Assembly: GCA_963709295.1 (NCBI GenBank)
Contig: CAVPVW010000003.1
Location: 806,001 to 870,000 of the forward strand
DNA: 64,000 nt
Reading direction: 5' to 3'
Source: JBGPQJ01 sp963709295
Lineage (GTDB): Bacteria > Chloroflexota > Anaerolineae > Anaerolineales > Villigracilaceae
Shown here: positions 25,089-34,162 of the stretch, one piece after another
Layout of the letters: every line of letters starts with the position of its first letter
Numbering within the stretch: the stretch's first letter is position 1
Translations under genes and position numbers: made by a program
Notes under the pieces: model-generated
The model's database searches: none
The model's input: only the letters and a program-made list of their open reading frames with translations
Told to the model about the DNA's origin: nothing

Positions 25089-26021
25089 TTAGCTTGGAAT
25101 TTTTGCTTTCGAGATCATCCTGCAGAACGAACACTCTCCTTCCGCGGAGGTCGGTTGTCCACAGGTTGAGCATTGCGTTAATAGAGACGATTTATCCATC
25201 ATTGAATTATTAAACAAGCCTTGTTTTCGAGCCTCGAGGAATTTCAAATAGAAGATCAATTTTGCACCCGGACGCTCATTTTCCAACTGGTTGAGCATCT
25301 GTTTGTAATAGATCGACGTCGAACCAACGGAAAATGGACATTCATCATAAATATATTCTATTCCTCTTAAAAGCGCATAGGCGGTCATTTCTTTTTCATA
25401 GAATCTGCAAAGGGGTTTAACTTTCCTCGCCAACCCCGCAGATTCAGGGAGAACCGGGCTTTGACGTACCAGGGATTCACCGGACCATATGATGGTATTT
25501 CCAAACAAAGTGGCTGCTTCATCGTCAAGATTATGTCCGGTGGCGAGCACGTCATATCCCATATCGCGGGCGATGCGATTCATCACATGGCGTTTGGTTA
25601 ATCCGCAGACTGCACAGGGTCGTCCCTTGCCCCGATGGGACAACTCGGCCAGCACGGGGATGGAATGCCCATATTCCTTTTCAACATCCACTGAGTGAAG
25701 CTTTAACTGATGTTCCTCAGCAAATTTAAGGGTGAAGCGGTGAGATTCTTCCGAGTAGGCGATCAATTCGTCAATTCCAAGCCCGATATATAGTCCATCC
25801 GCTTGATATCCAAGACGGGTAAGAATGTCCCAGAGTGAAAGGGAATCCTTCCCACCTGAAACAGCGACGAGAATCTTTTCTTGCTTGGAGAACATTTGGT
25901 ATTTCCCGATAAAACGCTCAGTTTGCTCGGGAATCCATTCAAGGTAATGTTCCTTGCACAACGCGAGCTTGTGTTGCCGCATATTAACAACTGCTTTTTG
26001 TCCACATGTGCGGCATTTCAT
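25089..26021 (-). CDS. ttuA: tRNA-5-methyluridine(54) 2-sulfurtransferase
   Basis: 310-residue TtcA/TtuA-type ATP pyrophosphatase. N-terminal zinc site C3, C6, C22, H25; PP-loop SGGKDS at 55-60; iron-sulfur ligands C136 and C139 (RPCAVCG) and C228 (DECPF), the arrangement found in TtuA; C-terminal zinc site CSTCG and CSFC. It adenylates U/T54 of tRNA and inserts sulfur from thiocarboxylated TtuB. The TtuB-like gene starts just upstream and ends one base before this ATG, which makes TtuA the better call over TtcA or NcsA. Confidence 0.87.
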   Translation of the reverse strand: MKCRTCGQKAVVNMRQHKLALCKEHYLEWIPEQTERFIGKYQMFSKQEKILVAVSGGKDSLSLWDILTRLGYQADGLYIGLGIDELIAYSEESHRFTLKFAEEHQLKLHSVDVEKEYGHSIPVLAELSHRGKGRPCAVCGLTKRHVMNRIARDMGYDVLATGHNLDDEAATLFGNTIIWSGESLVRQSPVLPESAGLARKVKPLCRFYEKEMTAYALLRGIEYIYDECPFSVGSTSIYYKQMLNQLENERPGAKLIFYLKFLEARKQGLFNNSMMDKSSLLTQCSTCGQPTSAEGECSFCRMISKAKIPS

Positions 26022-26022
26022 G

Positions 26023-26217
26023 TCAACCTCCTGAAATGACGGATATGAGTTTGATGATTTCGCCGTTTTTCAGTATCTCGTCATCAAGGATTAATTCACC
26101 ATCTCGAGTAGCGATAACCGATTCGGGCAGGATCCCGGCCTTTTCCAGAGAGGACAACAGGGTCATGCCTGCTCTTACTTCATATCCCTTATCGCGGAGG
26201 ATTAATGTGGCAGTCAC
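26023..26217 (-). CDS. ttuB: Ubiquitin-like sulfur carrier, TtuB-type
   Basis: 64 residues from GTG 26217 (AAGGTG eight bases upstream); an upstream in-frame GTG at 26238 would add seven residues. Beta-grasp protein ending KLISVISGG; the terminal ISGG matches the Thermus TtuB tail, activated as thiocarboxylate by an E1-like enzyme. It directly precedes ttuA, so the pair forms a tRNA thiolation operon. The second ubiquitin-like carrier of the window, distinct from the AOR-linked one at 1001. Confidence 0.82.
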   Translation of the reverse strand: MTATLILRDKGYEVRAGMTLLSSLEKAGILPESVIATRDGELILDDEILKNGEIIKLISVISGG

Positions 26218-26373
26218 GGTTATTTCACCTTGGGGCACTCATTCTACCACAGCCAATTCCTCATGAAAAATGCCTTGCTATCCCGAAATAGCGCGTAATT
26301 GACCTGCTGGGAGAATATTCTTCTTGACAGCCTGTTTCTTATGACTTAGATTCATTTCGTCGGAGGATAATCC

Positions 26374-27576
26374 ATGCGCATTGGCATGATGGTGGATTTA
26401 TACAAACCCTATATTAGCGGCGTCACCATCTATGTCGAGATCAATAGAAGATATCTCGAGGAGATGGGGCACGATGTATTTATCTTTACCTTTAGTGGCG
26501 ACAAGGATTATGTTGATGACGAATCGAATGTCTATCGTTCTCCAGGACTGCCAATTACCGAAGGGTTTGCATTAAATTTTGTTCACCGGCGAAACATCAA
26601 AAGGGTAATCCAAAGCATGGACATCGTCCATGTCCATCATCCTTTTATCAGCGGTCAATTGGCATTGAGGTATTGTAAACCCTTGAATATCCCGGTCGTT
26701 TTCACAAACCATACCCGATATGATCTTTACGCTCAGACATACGCCCCTGTATTCACAAAAGAAATCAGCCAGACATTCATTCAAACCTATTTACCCCGGT
26801 TCTGTTCCCGTGTCGATATGATAGTTTCTCCTTCAAAGGGGATGGCGGATATATTACAGACTTTAAAAATCGATGCTCCCATCACAGTAGTTCCTAATGG
26901 CGTTGACATAGGGAAGTTCCGCCAGGCAAAAGACCACTTTAAGCGGGGAAAATTTGGATTTTCGGACAGAGATGTTCTTTTTGTTTACGCAGGCCGATTG
27001 GCTGCAGAAAAGAATCTCCCTCTGGTGATTAATTGCTTCAATGCGGTTGCCCAATCTGTCGATAACGCCCACCTCCTTATCATCGGCAGTGGCACTGTTG
27101 AAGACCATTTACAGGAGTTGGCCAATCAGACTCCCTCCGCAGATCGGATTCACTTCACTGGCAGAATTCCTTATGATGAATTACCTGAATACTTATCGAT
27201 GTGTGACATCTTTGTAACTGCTTCAACATCGGAAGTCCATCCCTTGTCTGTGATAGAAGCCATGGCTTCCGGACTTCCGGTTTTGGGAATCGACTCTCCT
27301 GGTATTGGCGATACAGTTGAGGACGGAGTTACTGGCTTATTGTCCACAAACGATCCCATGCTTTTCACGGCAAAAATGATGCGGCTCTGCCTTGACCGGG
27401 ATTTGAGGAATTCGATGAGGATTGCTGCTGTGAAGGCATCAGAGTCATACTCAATAGAACGCACTGGTGCGATCATGCTCTCCCACTATGAAAGGCTGGT
27501 AAATCAAACCGAATCAAGGCGGCGCGGTTTCGGTTACTCCTTGCGAAAAACATGGGAGAACCTGTTCACAAAATGA
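26374..27576 (+). CDS. Glycosyltransferase family 4 (probable glycolipid synthase)
   Basis: 400-residue GT-B enzyme. N-domain MRIGMMVDLYKPYISGVTIYVE with the GV acceptor loop; VHVHHPFISG and FTNHTRYDLYAQ; C-domain VVPNGVDIGKF, FVYAGRLAAEKNLPLVI and the nucleotide-sugar motif FVTASTSEVHPLSVIEAMASGLPV (EX7E). It resembles alpha-mannosyl/glucosyl-diacylglycerol or phosphatidylinositol mannosyltransferases; the acceptor is uncertain. GGAGG ribosome site. Its stop overlaps the YraN start (ATGA). Confidence 0.87.
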   Translation: MRIGMMVDLYKPYISGVTIYVEINRRYLEEMGHDVFIFTFSGDKDYVDDESNVYRSPGLPITEGFALNFVHRRNIKRVIQSMDIVHVHHPFISGQLALRYCKPLNIPVVFTNHTRYDLYAQTYAPVFTKEISQTFIQTYLPRFCSRVDMIVSPSKGMADILQTLKIDAPITVVPNGVDIGKFRQAKDHFKRGKFGFSDRDVLFVYAGRLAAEKNLPLVINCFNAVAQSVDNAHLLIIGSGTVEDHLQELANQTPSADRIHFTGRIPYDELPEYLSMCDIFVTASTSEVHPLSVIEAMASGLPVLGIDSPGIGDTVEDGVTGLLSTNDPMLFTAKMMRLCLDRDLRNSMRIAAVKASESYSIERTGAIMLSHYERLVNQTESRRRGFGYSLRKTWENLFTK

Positions 27577-27929
27577 GCACAAGAAAGCAACAAATTGGCG
27601 TCTGGGGTGAGAATGAGGCAGCGGATTTTCTATCCAAACTTGGGTATGATATCATTTCCCGGAATGTGCGAACTTCACGAGGCGAGATAGACATCATAGT
27701 CAAATCAGATGAGGTGATCATCTTCGTGGAAGTGCGAACGCTCACATCGAGTTGAATAGCCCACCCTGAAGAGACCCTCACCCGCCGAAAACAATCCCGC
27801 ATGTTGGCTGCCGCAGAAGATTACACTCAATTACATGGAATAGACCATTGGCAGATCGACGCAATATCCATTGAAGGTAAACCAGGTGGCAAACCATTGA
27901 TCACGCATTTTGAAAACGTTCTTGGATAA
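27573..27929 (+). CDS. yraN: YraN/UPF0102 nuclease-like protein with an in-frame TGA
   Basis: UPF0102 family, a small restriction-endonuclease-like fold: GVWGENEAADFLSKLGYDIISRNVR, then GEIDIIVKSDEVIIFVEVRT (catalytic D and ExK/ExR core). Codon 61 is TGA (27753-27755), after which the same frame continues IAHPEETLTRRKQSRMLAAA through to TAA 27927-27929, completing the family's normal 118 residues. The interruption is therefore a base change, with CGA or GGA the likeliest originals, or a sequencing error. No selenocysteine hairpin is seen after it. Confidence 0.85.
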
Positions 27930-27945
27930 TAAAAAAATATCGGAT

Positions 27946-28806
27946 ATGGACCACACTTTGAATCCAGAAGTTCCCCCACTTCCTCTTATAGATATCTCTC
28001 GGCTATTGAAAGATAATGGCATCCGACCTGACAAATCGTTGGGACAAAATTTCCTTCAGGATGATGCTGAACTTCGGAAAATCATATCCGTCTCTCAGAT
28101 TGCACCAAATGATACTGTCCTTGAAATCGGATCAGGACTTGGGAGTCTTACACGCTATTTGGCTATTACGGCGAAAGAAGTTGTGACCGTCGAATTAGAT
28201 GAATCCCTGCTGCCGATATTGTCCAATGTGATAAAAGGATTTAATAATGTCAGAGTGATTCGCGGAGATATATTACAGATTCCTGTCGTAGATCTGGTCA
28301 AAGCCGATTCCTACAGGGTGGTTGCCAACATTCCGTATTACATCACGTCTGCGATCATTCGCCATCTTCTGGAAAGCCGTCCTAAACCCAACAGCATCGT
28401 CCTCACGATCCAAAAGGAGGTTGCCCAACGTATTTGTGCCAAACCAGGGGAAATGAGTTTGCTTGCGTTAAGTGTTCAGGTTTTTGGGCAGCCGGATATC
28501 GTTGCAGAAATCTCTTCCAGTGCCTTTTTCCCTGTACCAAATGTGGATTCTTCAGTTATCAGGCTGGATACGTTTTCTGAGCCTGCAATACCCGCGATAA
28601 ATCTCGATTCTTTTTTCAGGCTGGCAAAAGCGGGATTCAGTCAAAAAAGGAAAACCCTGCGAAACTCGCTTTCGGCGGGATTGCCCATCACAGGGGATAA
28701 TGCTGAAGAATTGCTGAAAAGAGCGGGGATAGATCCGAAAAGGAGGGCTGAGACTCTCAGCATTCCCGAGTGGGCAAGCCTCACTTCATGTTTCGTAAAT
28801 TTGTGA
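27946..28806 (+). CDS. rsmA: 16S rRNA adenine(1518/1519)-dimethyltransferase
   Basis: 286 residues from ATG 27946. KsgA signature: RPDKSLGQNFLQDD, SAM motif I VLEIGSGLGSLTRYLA, catalytic NIPYYITSAIIRHLL, and the C-terminal helical domain GFSQKRKTLRNSL. It dimethylates two adenines at the 3' end of 16S rRNA during small-subunit assembly. A TTG 36 bases upstream is a possible earlier start; neither has a good ribosome site. Short spacing to yraN suggests cotranscription with GT4-yraN. Confidence 0.94.
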   Translation: MDHTLNPEVPPLPLIDISRLLKDNGIRPDKSLGQNFLQDDAELRKIISVSQIAPNDTVLEIGSGLGSLTRYLAITAKEVVTVELDESLLPILSNVIKGFNNVRVIRGDILQIPVVDLVKADSYRVVANIPYYITSAIIRHLLESRPKPNSIVLTIQKEVAQRICAKPGEMSLLALSVQVFGQPDIVAEISSSAFFPVPNVDSSVIRLDTFSEPAIPAINLDSFFRLAKAGFSQKRKTLRNSLSAGLPITGDNAEELLKRAGIDPKRRAETLSIPEWASLTSCFVNL

Positions 28807-28870
28807 CACTATGCTAAGTTTAATCACATTTGGCTTAAAAGTGAAAATAGGGATTCTGAAAAGATTTGGT

Positions 28871-29614
28871 TTATAGCCTTCTTGCGAGTTTCCCTTTTCT
28901 TCTTAGATCCCTTAACTGCCAAAGTGTTTCCCAAATGCGAAATGCCGCTTCCGTTTGGATTTTAAACGACATCTTCGATTTTCCCCATCGCCTGTCGGAA
29001 AAATGGATCGGGACTTCACCGAACCGATATTCCAAGCAATAAGCCATGTAAGCCATTTCAACCAAAAAGATATAGCCGCTCGCCATGATTCTTTCTAAAG
29101 GCATGCCCTGGATAGTCTCCCTGCGCCAGAGCCTGAACCCGGTGGTAATATCCCTTAAGGGCATCTGCAAGATTGTACGTGAGTAAAAATTTCCCCAAGC
29201 AGATAAACCCTTGCGCCATAATGGCCAATTCTCGTCAACGCTGCCACCTTTGACGTATCTCGACCCCAGCACGACATCACATGCTTCCAGTTTCGCCACC
29301 ATGGCTATGAGCCGATTCGGATCGTGGGAAAAATCCGCATCCATCTGGGCGACCGCTTCCGCACCGCCTTCGAGAGCCAATCCAAACCCTGTCAGATAGG
29401 CAGACCTCAATCCCAGCTTGCCACTGCGGTGATGGACACTCAGCCGTCCTGGATGAGCTTGTGCAAGGTCGTCGGCGATTTTCCCTGTTCCATCAGGACT
29501 GTTATCATCCACGACCAAAAGGCTCAATTCGAGCGGAAGCGAAAATAATGCGGAGACCAGATTAGGCAGGTTCTCCGCTTCATTGTAAGTTGGAATAATA
29601 ACAACTATCTTCAA
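28871..29614 (-). CDS. Polyprenol-phosphate glycosyltransferase (DPM1-like, GT2)
   Basis: 247 residues, GT2 fold: IPTYNEAENLPNLV, VVDDNSPDGTG, the metal motif AQMDADFSHDP, then GSRYVKGGS and FRLWRR. It resembles bacterial polyprenol monophosphomannose synthases, which load a sugar onto undecaprenyl phosphate for extracytoplasmic glycosylation. There is no C-terminal membrane domain, as in stand-alone Ppm1/DPM1. Seven bases after the response-regulator gene and probably in its operon. Confidence 0.88.
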   Translation of the reverse strand: MKIVVIIPTYNEAENLPNLVSALFSLPLELSLLVVDDNSPDGTGKIADDLAQAHPGRLSVHHRSGKLGLRSAYLTGFGLALEGGAEAVAQMDADFSHDPNRLIAMVAKLEACDVVLGSRYVKGGSVDENWPLWRKGLSAWGNFYSRTILQMPLRDITTGFRLWRRETIQGMPLERIMASGYIFLVEMAYMAYCLEYRFGEVPIHFSDRRWGKSKMSFKIQTEAAFRIWETLWQLRDLRRKGKLARRL

Positions 29615-29620
29615 ACCGAA

Positions 29621-30463
29621 TTACTTCCTCTTCAATATTTCAGTTTTTAACTGGATCAATCCGGTGATATGCTGCTCGCTTGCAGAGACTTGATTGATTC
29701 TGATATTTATTCTGTTTTCCTGTTTCTCTTTGGCGCCCATCGGGTAAAAGAAATCCAACGACTGTTCCAGCTTTGATTGAATTCGGTCTACCATCCCGGA
29801 AAGCTGATTCTGACCAATGATCATCACAAAATCAGTCGGGGTCAAATGGCCGACAAATCCATCGTCGAAGCCAGATTCACGCATCGCATTCGTCAATATC
29901 AGGCTGATGGCGCGAAGGACATCATCTTTTGCTACAAACCCATAGGCATCTCGGAAAAGTTCAATATTCTCGATGAGAATTCCCAAGGCGCCTGGTCCGT
30001 CCTTCTGAAGACAGTCGCTCAATCGTTCTTCAACCAACGGTCCTTCCGGAAGACCTGTCACCGGGTTGGTCAGGGAATCCTGTTTTGAGCGCTTGAGAAC
30101 ATTCCGAACCCTTAGCCTCATCTCCTGAACGTCAAACGGTTTGGTGATGTAATCATCAGCACCAAGCTCCAGACCCGCCAGCTTGTCGTTTCGTTCACGT
30201 CGTTCGGTGAGAAAGATAATGGGGATTTTACTGGTTTTCCGGTCAGCCCGAAGTCGGCGGGCAACTTCAAAGCCGTCAATATCGGGAAGTCTTATATCCA
30301 AAATCAACAAGTCTGGTCGTTCGTTCTGAGCAGATTGAATGCCCTCTTCACCCCAATGAGACGTGATGACTTCATACCCCTGCACGCGCAGATAGGAGTT
30401 CAACATTTCAGCCAGATCCTGGTCGTCCTCAACAACTAGGATTTTTGACTTAGGCTCAGACAA
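29621..30463 (-). CDS. Response regulator with degenerate GGDEF-like domain
   Basis: 280 residues. Receiver domain at 8-122 with EDD, phospho-acceptor Asp in LLILDIRLPDIDG, FLTE (Thr) and ITKPFD Lys. Residues about 135-270 follow a GGDEF pattern (NPVTGLPEGPLVEERL, IDNIE-like IENIELFRDAYGF) but the catalytic signature is replaced by GHLTPTDF, so it is unlikely to make c-di-GMP. It probably acts as a signal receiver or protein-interaction module. Third gene of the roadblock-V4R-regulator operon. Confidence 0.88.
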   Translation of the reverse strand: MSEPKSKILVVEDDQDLAEMLNSYLRVQGYEVITSHWGEEGIQSAQNERPDLLILDIRLPDIDGFEVARRLRADRKTSKIPIIFLTERRERNDKLAGLELGADDYITKPFDVQEMRLRVRNVLKRSKQDSLTNPVTGLPEGPLVEERLSDCLQKDGPGALGILIENIELFRDAYGFVAKDDVLRAISLILTNAMRESGFDDGFVGHLTPTDFVMIIGQNQLSGMVDRIQSKLEQSLDFFYPMGAKEKQENRINIRINQVSASEQHITGLIQLKTEILKRK

Positions 30464-30475
30464 GAGATTCCTCTA

Positions 30476-31111
30476 TTAACCTATAGGGTCCTTCTGGACA
30501 ACAAACTCGCAAACCGGGTCATTCAGCGCCACACATTTGGATTCGTTGACCCGGAATTCATTTCCTCCGGAAACCCATTTAAGGCTTTCCTGAAGCAGAC
30601 CGACAGCGATAAAGCATACCGGCTTGTCAACACCGCTTCTTCCCCAGCAGCACGGACACTTATGAATAGTATAGATGAATTCGTTGTCTTTCTCTTCCAC
30701 TGTGCTGAGCTGATCGCTGACCTGGCTGAAGATTTTTGCCATGGCCGGGAGACCAATTCGCATTTTAGCTTGAAGAGGCAGGACTTTGAAGGCGAGGTCG
30801 CCGGCGCCCGCCAGTGCACCGAAGAACTTCAACGCATCCGCGAAAGTGGCACGTCCGGCTCTCAAAGCCAGCCCGCGGCCGCCGCGCGGTCCGTACATTT
30901 CCTCGAGAGCAACGCCTATCGCTGAAAGTTCGGTGAAATCAAACCCTTTTTCAAGGTTATCAGGTGGATAATTCTCAATGTAATGATTGAGACCAGCAAG
31001 ATTGAGGATGGCATTCAGGCCGTTCTTTCCCATGACATCCTCGAGAGATTTTAATGTTATTAGACCGAATTTATTGGGATAATACAGGCCGCTTTTTTGA
31101 ATCGGGTTCAT
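30476..31111 (-). CDS. V4R-domain protein
   Basis: 211 residues. The N-half is helical (MNPIQKSGLYYPNKFGLITLKSLEDVMGKNGL); the C-half from about residue 130 has the V4R (4-vinyl reductase-like) pattern with KCPCCWGR, VCFIAVGLLQESLKWVSGGNEFRVNESKCVALNDPVCEFVV. The Cys residues suggest a bound ligand, metal or redox sensing. V4R domains act as small-molecule sensors coupled to signalling proteins. It is 11 bases after the roadblock gene and 12 before the response regulator, so probably part of one signalling system. Confidence 0.78.
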   Translation of the reverse strand: MNPIQKSGLYYPNKFGLITLKSLEDVMGKNGLNAILNLAGLNHYIENYPPDNLEKGFDFTELSAIGVALEEMYGPRGGRGLALRAGRATFADALKFFGALAGAGDLAFKVLPLQAKMRIGLPAMAKIFSQVSDQLSTVEEKDNEFIYTIHKCPCCWGRSGVDKPVCFIAVGLLQESLKWVSGGNEFRVNESKCVALNDPVCEFVVQKDPIG

Positions 31112-31122
31112 TCCAGGCTCCC

Positions 31123-31494
31123 TTAGATCAGTTTACCGAGGTCTTCGGTCGCCCGGCGCATATCAAGGAAAATCAAGCCCAGCTTAGCCTGTTCCCTCGC
31201 CAGAGCAGTCAGGACGGCCTCTTCGCCAACGGACATGAGCACCACGTAGCCTTTCAAGCCTTTAATATAAACCTGTTCGAGCGATCCTCGTCCAAGTTCA
31301 TTGGCGATGCGTTCACCCAGAGAGAGCATGGCAGCAGACATCGCCGACACGCGGTCTTCCTCCACCCCTTGTGGCAAAGCAGATGCAATGCTTAATCCAT
31401 CAACGCTGACGATGGCAGAAGCCTCAATATCTGGTGAAGACGCCTGCAGTTCACGCAGGCGATCAACCATGAGTTGAGTGCGAGACTTGGTCAA
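31123..31494 (-). CDS. Roadblock/LC7-domain protein
   Basis: 123 residues with the longin-like Roadblock fold: LRELQASSPDIEASAIVSVDGLSIASALPQG, SAMSAAMLSLGERIANELGRG and YVVLMSVGEEAVLTALAREQAKLGLIFLDMRRA. Bacterial members regulate small GTPases of the MglA/Ras-like class. No GTPase gene is adjacent, so its partner may be the V4R protein or lies elsewhere. First gene of the four-gene minus-strand operon. Confidence 0.9.
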   Translation of the reverse strand: MTKSRTQLMVDRLRELQASSPDIEASAIVSVDGLSIASALPQGVEEDRVSAMSAAMLSLGERIANELGRGSLEQVYIKGLKGYVVLMSVGEEAVLTALAREQAKLGLIFLDMRRATEDLGKLI

Positions 31495-31666
31495 GACAGC
31501 CTCCTGGAAATTGTATAACGTCCGGCGTTTTCCCGCCTATGGACAAAATAATCCTTGGGTTACTTTAGCATACGGGTTTAATTGTGTCAAGTTACCCTTG
31601 GGAATTAAGTATAGCATTATTCTTAACAATTTTGTTATAATGCCACGAAGAAATTACAGATTATTT

Positions 31667-32831
31667 ATGAAGAATCTCCTGTTTTCATTATTCGTTTTCG
31701 TACTTCTGACTGAATTGGGCTTTGTCCAACCTGTTTTAGCCCAGTCAGAAGGACCAGAACAAACGGAGTCGGAAAGCGGAGGCATTGTCTGCCCGCCTGG
31801 GGTCTATTTGCAGGATCCTATGGACTGTCTACCCTTTGGGCCTTCATCCACGCTCATCCAAAACTCGATTTCCGGCCTTTATCCGTCCTCACCCAAGGTT
31901 GATTACAGTCCCGATTATGCACTAAACTACGTCCCCTACAACTATTTCAGGGTGGACGAAGGGGGGACTTCGGCTTACTTATCCTTGGGCGACGCCGAAT
32001 CCAAATCGGGTGCAGTTTCCAAGATCGGCCCCGGCCTGGTGTACGTCAGTTACAGCGACCGCGTGGAGACTGACAACGGGGCTTATTATTACCTCACCAA
32101 TGGGACCTGGATTCCCGGCGATGGAGGACGAATCTCCGCCGGTGCATTCCAGGGGAAAATCTTCAGCACCACCCCCCGAACAGGATTTGGCTGGATCCTC
32201 ACCGAAACCCGAAGCTTTAGAAGACCCGATTACATGTTAAATAATCCAAAAGTTAAACCTACTATCGGACCAATGTGGTTCCAGTGTATGAATCCAAGGT
32301 GTTTAATGGCACCGAGTGGCTTATTGATCGGGGACCAGGAATGGGTCGAAGGGAGGGTCGTCTCCTCCATTTCTCCGAACACAGAACCGCCACCCGGTGT
32401 GACCAACGGCCGCTGGATCGAAATCAACCTGGCGGAACAAACCCTCGTTGCCTACGATCAACGATCAGCTCGTTTATGCCACCATAATTTCCAGCGGAGT
32501 GGATCCCTACTGGACACGGCCAGGGTTGTTCCAGATTTACAAGAAGAAGGAAACCGAGGATATGAGCGGCGCGTTCGAAGCCGATAAATCTGATTTTTAT
32601 TCGCTGCAAGCTGTGCCGTGGACCATGTACTTCGATAAAGCGCGAGCCATCCACGGCGCGTACTGGCATACCAACTTCGGTTATCCTCAATCTCATGGCT
32701 GCGTCAACATGTCGATCGGGGATTCAGCCTGGCTGTACGACTGGGCCAATGAGGGAGACTGGGTATGGGTACGTGATCCTTCCGGGCGGACGCCCGAGGA
32801 CCCCGACCTGTACGGGAGCGGTGCACCTTAA
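31667..32831 (+). CDS. L,D-transpeptidase (YkuD), secreted, frameshifted
   Basis: A signal peptide (MKNLLFSLFVFVLLTELGF, cleavage near VLAQ) precedes an N-terminal region with SH3-like repeats, then the YkuD domain (RWIEINLAEQTLVAY) which breaks at about 32456-32463. Skipping one base continues NDQLVYATIISSGVDPYWTR and reaches the catalytic HTNFGYPQSHGCVNMSIGDSAWLYDW (His and Cys). The repaired length is about 387 residues. It would cross-link peptidoglycan or a cell-surface polymer outside the membrane. ATG 31667 is preferred because a TATAAT box overlaps the earlier ATG at 31640. The break is probably an assembly insertion. Confidence 0.85.
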
Positions 32832-32855
32832 TCCTCGGTTGTTGGCAAAAAAGTC

Positions 32856-32884
32856 TTGACGCTCCTTCAAGGCTATGATAAACT
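32856..32884 (+). promoter_or_regulatory. Promoter of tRNA-Asp
   Basis: TTGACG (32856-32861), 17-base spacer, TAAACT (32879-32884), about 18 bases before the mature tRNA. Confidence 0.5.
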
Positions 32885-32902
32885 ACTGTCCGCTCAATCA
32901 TT

Positions 32903-32975
32903 GGTCCCGTGGTGTAGCGGCTAACATGCGGCCCTGTCAAGGCCGAGACCGCGGGTTCGAATCCCGTCGGGGCCG
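32903..32975 (+). tRNA. tRNA-Asp (anticodon GTC)
   Basis: Acceptor GGTCCCG/CGGGGCC, D-arm, anticodon loop CTGTCAA giving GTC, T-arm GCGGGTTCGAATCCCGT, discriminator G. CCA is not encoded. Confidence 0.95.
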
Positions 32976-32992
32976 CTGAGTAGGTCGAAAGG

Positions 32993-33038
32993 TAATAAGA
33001 ACACCGGAATGAGTAACCTCATTCCGGTGTTCTTATTA
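32993..33038 (+). terminator. 21-bp perfect hairpin after tRNA-Asp
   Basis: Positions 32993-33013 and 33018-33038 are perfect inverted repeats around TAAC (core ACACCGGAATGAG/CTCATTCCGGTGT). It starts 18 bases after the tRNA and very likely terminates it, although the T-rich part lies within the stem. Confidence 0.75.
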
Positions 33039-33125
33039 CATAATACAGTTGACACTCATCTATCGTATGCTATAAATGAATAAATCATTAACCCTCTTTG
33101 GAAAACCATTCAGGAGGAGGAATCG

Positions 33126-34151
33126 ATGAAAAGAATCTCGCGACGCGATTTTATCCGAATCTTTGGAGCAGGAGCAGGTGCGGTGACACTCAATCATCTG
33201 CTTACCGCCTGCGGCAGAGCCTTGAAGACCTACGAGACATCAATCTCTTCATTACCCACCAATACATCGGATTCAAGTGAATTCAACCCTGTAGTAGAGG
33301 CCACTGCCGCACCTGCTCACACTGCTACACCTTTCACATCCCCTGATTTGGTGGTAGCCCGGGGAGGACCGCCGGAGGACATGGTGCGCAAGGGAATCGC
33401 TGCCATTGGAGGAATGGAAAGGTTTGTGCCCCAGGGAGCCCGAGTCATCGTCAAGCCCAACATCTGCGTTGCCTATCACACCTACGAATACGCGGCGACG
33501 ACAAATCCATGGGTGGTCGGAACCCTGGTCAAAATGGCATTCGAGGCCGGAGCAGGCAGCGTCAAGGTCATGGATTTTCCCTTTGGAGGAACCGCCGAGC
33601 AGGCTTACGTCAAGAGCGGAATCGATGAGCAGGTTCGGGCAGCAGGTGGAGAAATGGTCTCCATGCCCAGCTTCAAGTATTCGACGGTGGACATCCCTCA
33701 GGGATTGAGTATAAAATCCACAGAGGCTTTCAAGGATGCTTTGGAGGCTGACGTCTTGATCGATGTGCCTGTCGCAAAACATCACGGTTCGACCCGCCTT
33801 AGCCTGGGAATGAAGAATTTAATGGGGCTAATTCTGGATCGAGGATCAATCCATGCGAATCTCGGTCAACGGATCGCCGACCTGACCACTCTTTTTCACC
33901 CTAGCCTGACCGTCGTGGATGCCGTGCGCGCGCTCATGGACAATGGTCCGACGGGCGGCAACTTGAATGATGTCAATCAAATGGACACGGTGATTATCAG
34001 CCCTGATATCGTCGCAGCAGACAGTTATGCAACAACACTGTTCGGTCTCCAACCTGCAGACATTTCTTACATCCGGGCTGCATCGGATATGGGTCTTGGT
34101 AGAAGCGATCTCAACAACCTTCGTATCGAAGAAATTTTTGCCGGGGTATAA
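33126..34151 (+). CDS. DUF362 protein with Tat signal
   Basis: 341 residues. The N-terminus MKRISRRDFIRIFGAGAGA is a twin-arginine signal and LLTAC a possible lipobox, so it is exported folded, perhaps as a lipoprotein. A Thr/Ser/Pro-rich linker (to about residue 75) leads into the DUF362 domain: GARVIVKPNICVAYHTYEYAATTNPWVV, DVLIDVPVAKHHGSTRLSLGMKNLMG, VVDAVRALMDNGPTGG. DUF362 proteins often pair with ferredoxins; here the next gene, 11 bases on, is a membrane polyferredoxin. Function unknown. Strong AGGAGGAGG site. Confidence 0.88.
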   Translation: MKRISRRDFIRIFGAGAGAVTLNHLLTACGRALKTYETSISSLPTNTSDSSEFNPVVEATAAPAHTATPFTSPDLVVARGGPPEDMVRKGIAAIGGMERFVPQGARVIVKPNICVAYHTYEYAATTNPWVVGTLVKMAFEAGAGSVKVMDFPFGGTAEQAYVKSGIDEQVRAAGGEMVSMPSFKYSTVDIPQGLSIKSTEAFKDALEADVLIDVPVAKHHGSTRLSLGMKNLMGLILDRGSIHANLGQRIADLTTLFHPSLTVVDAVRALMDNGPTGGNLNDVNQMDTVIISPDIVAADSYATTLFGLQPADISYIRAASDMGLGRSDLNNLRIEEIFAGV

Positions 34152-34162
34152 CCTTTATTGAT

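Noticed and set aside
27753..27755. Selenocysteine codon in yraN
   Set aside because: No SECIS-like hairpin directly downstream, and the family has no Cys/Sec at this position that I know of.
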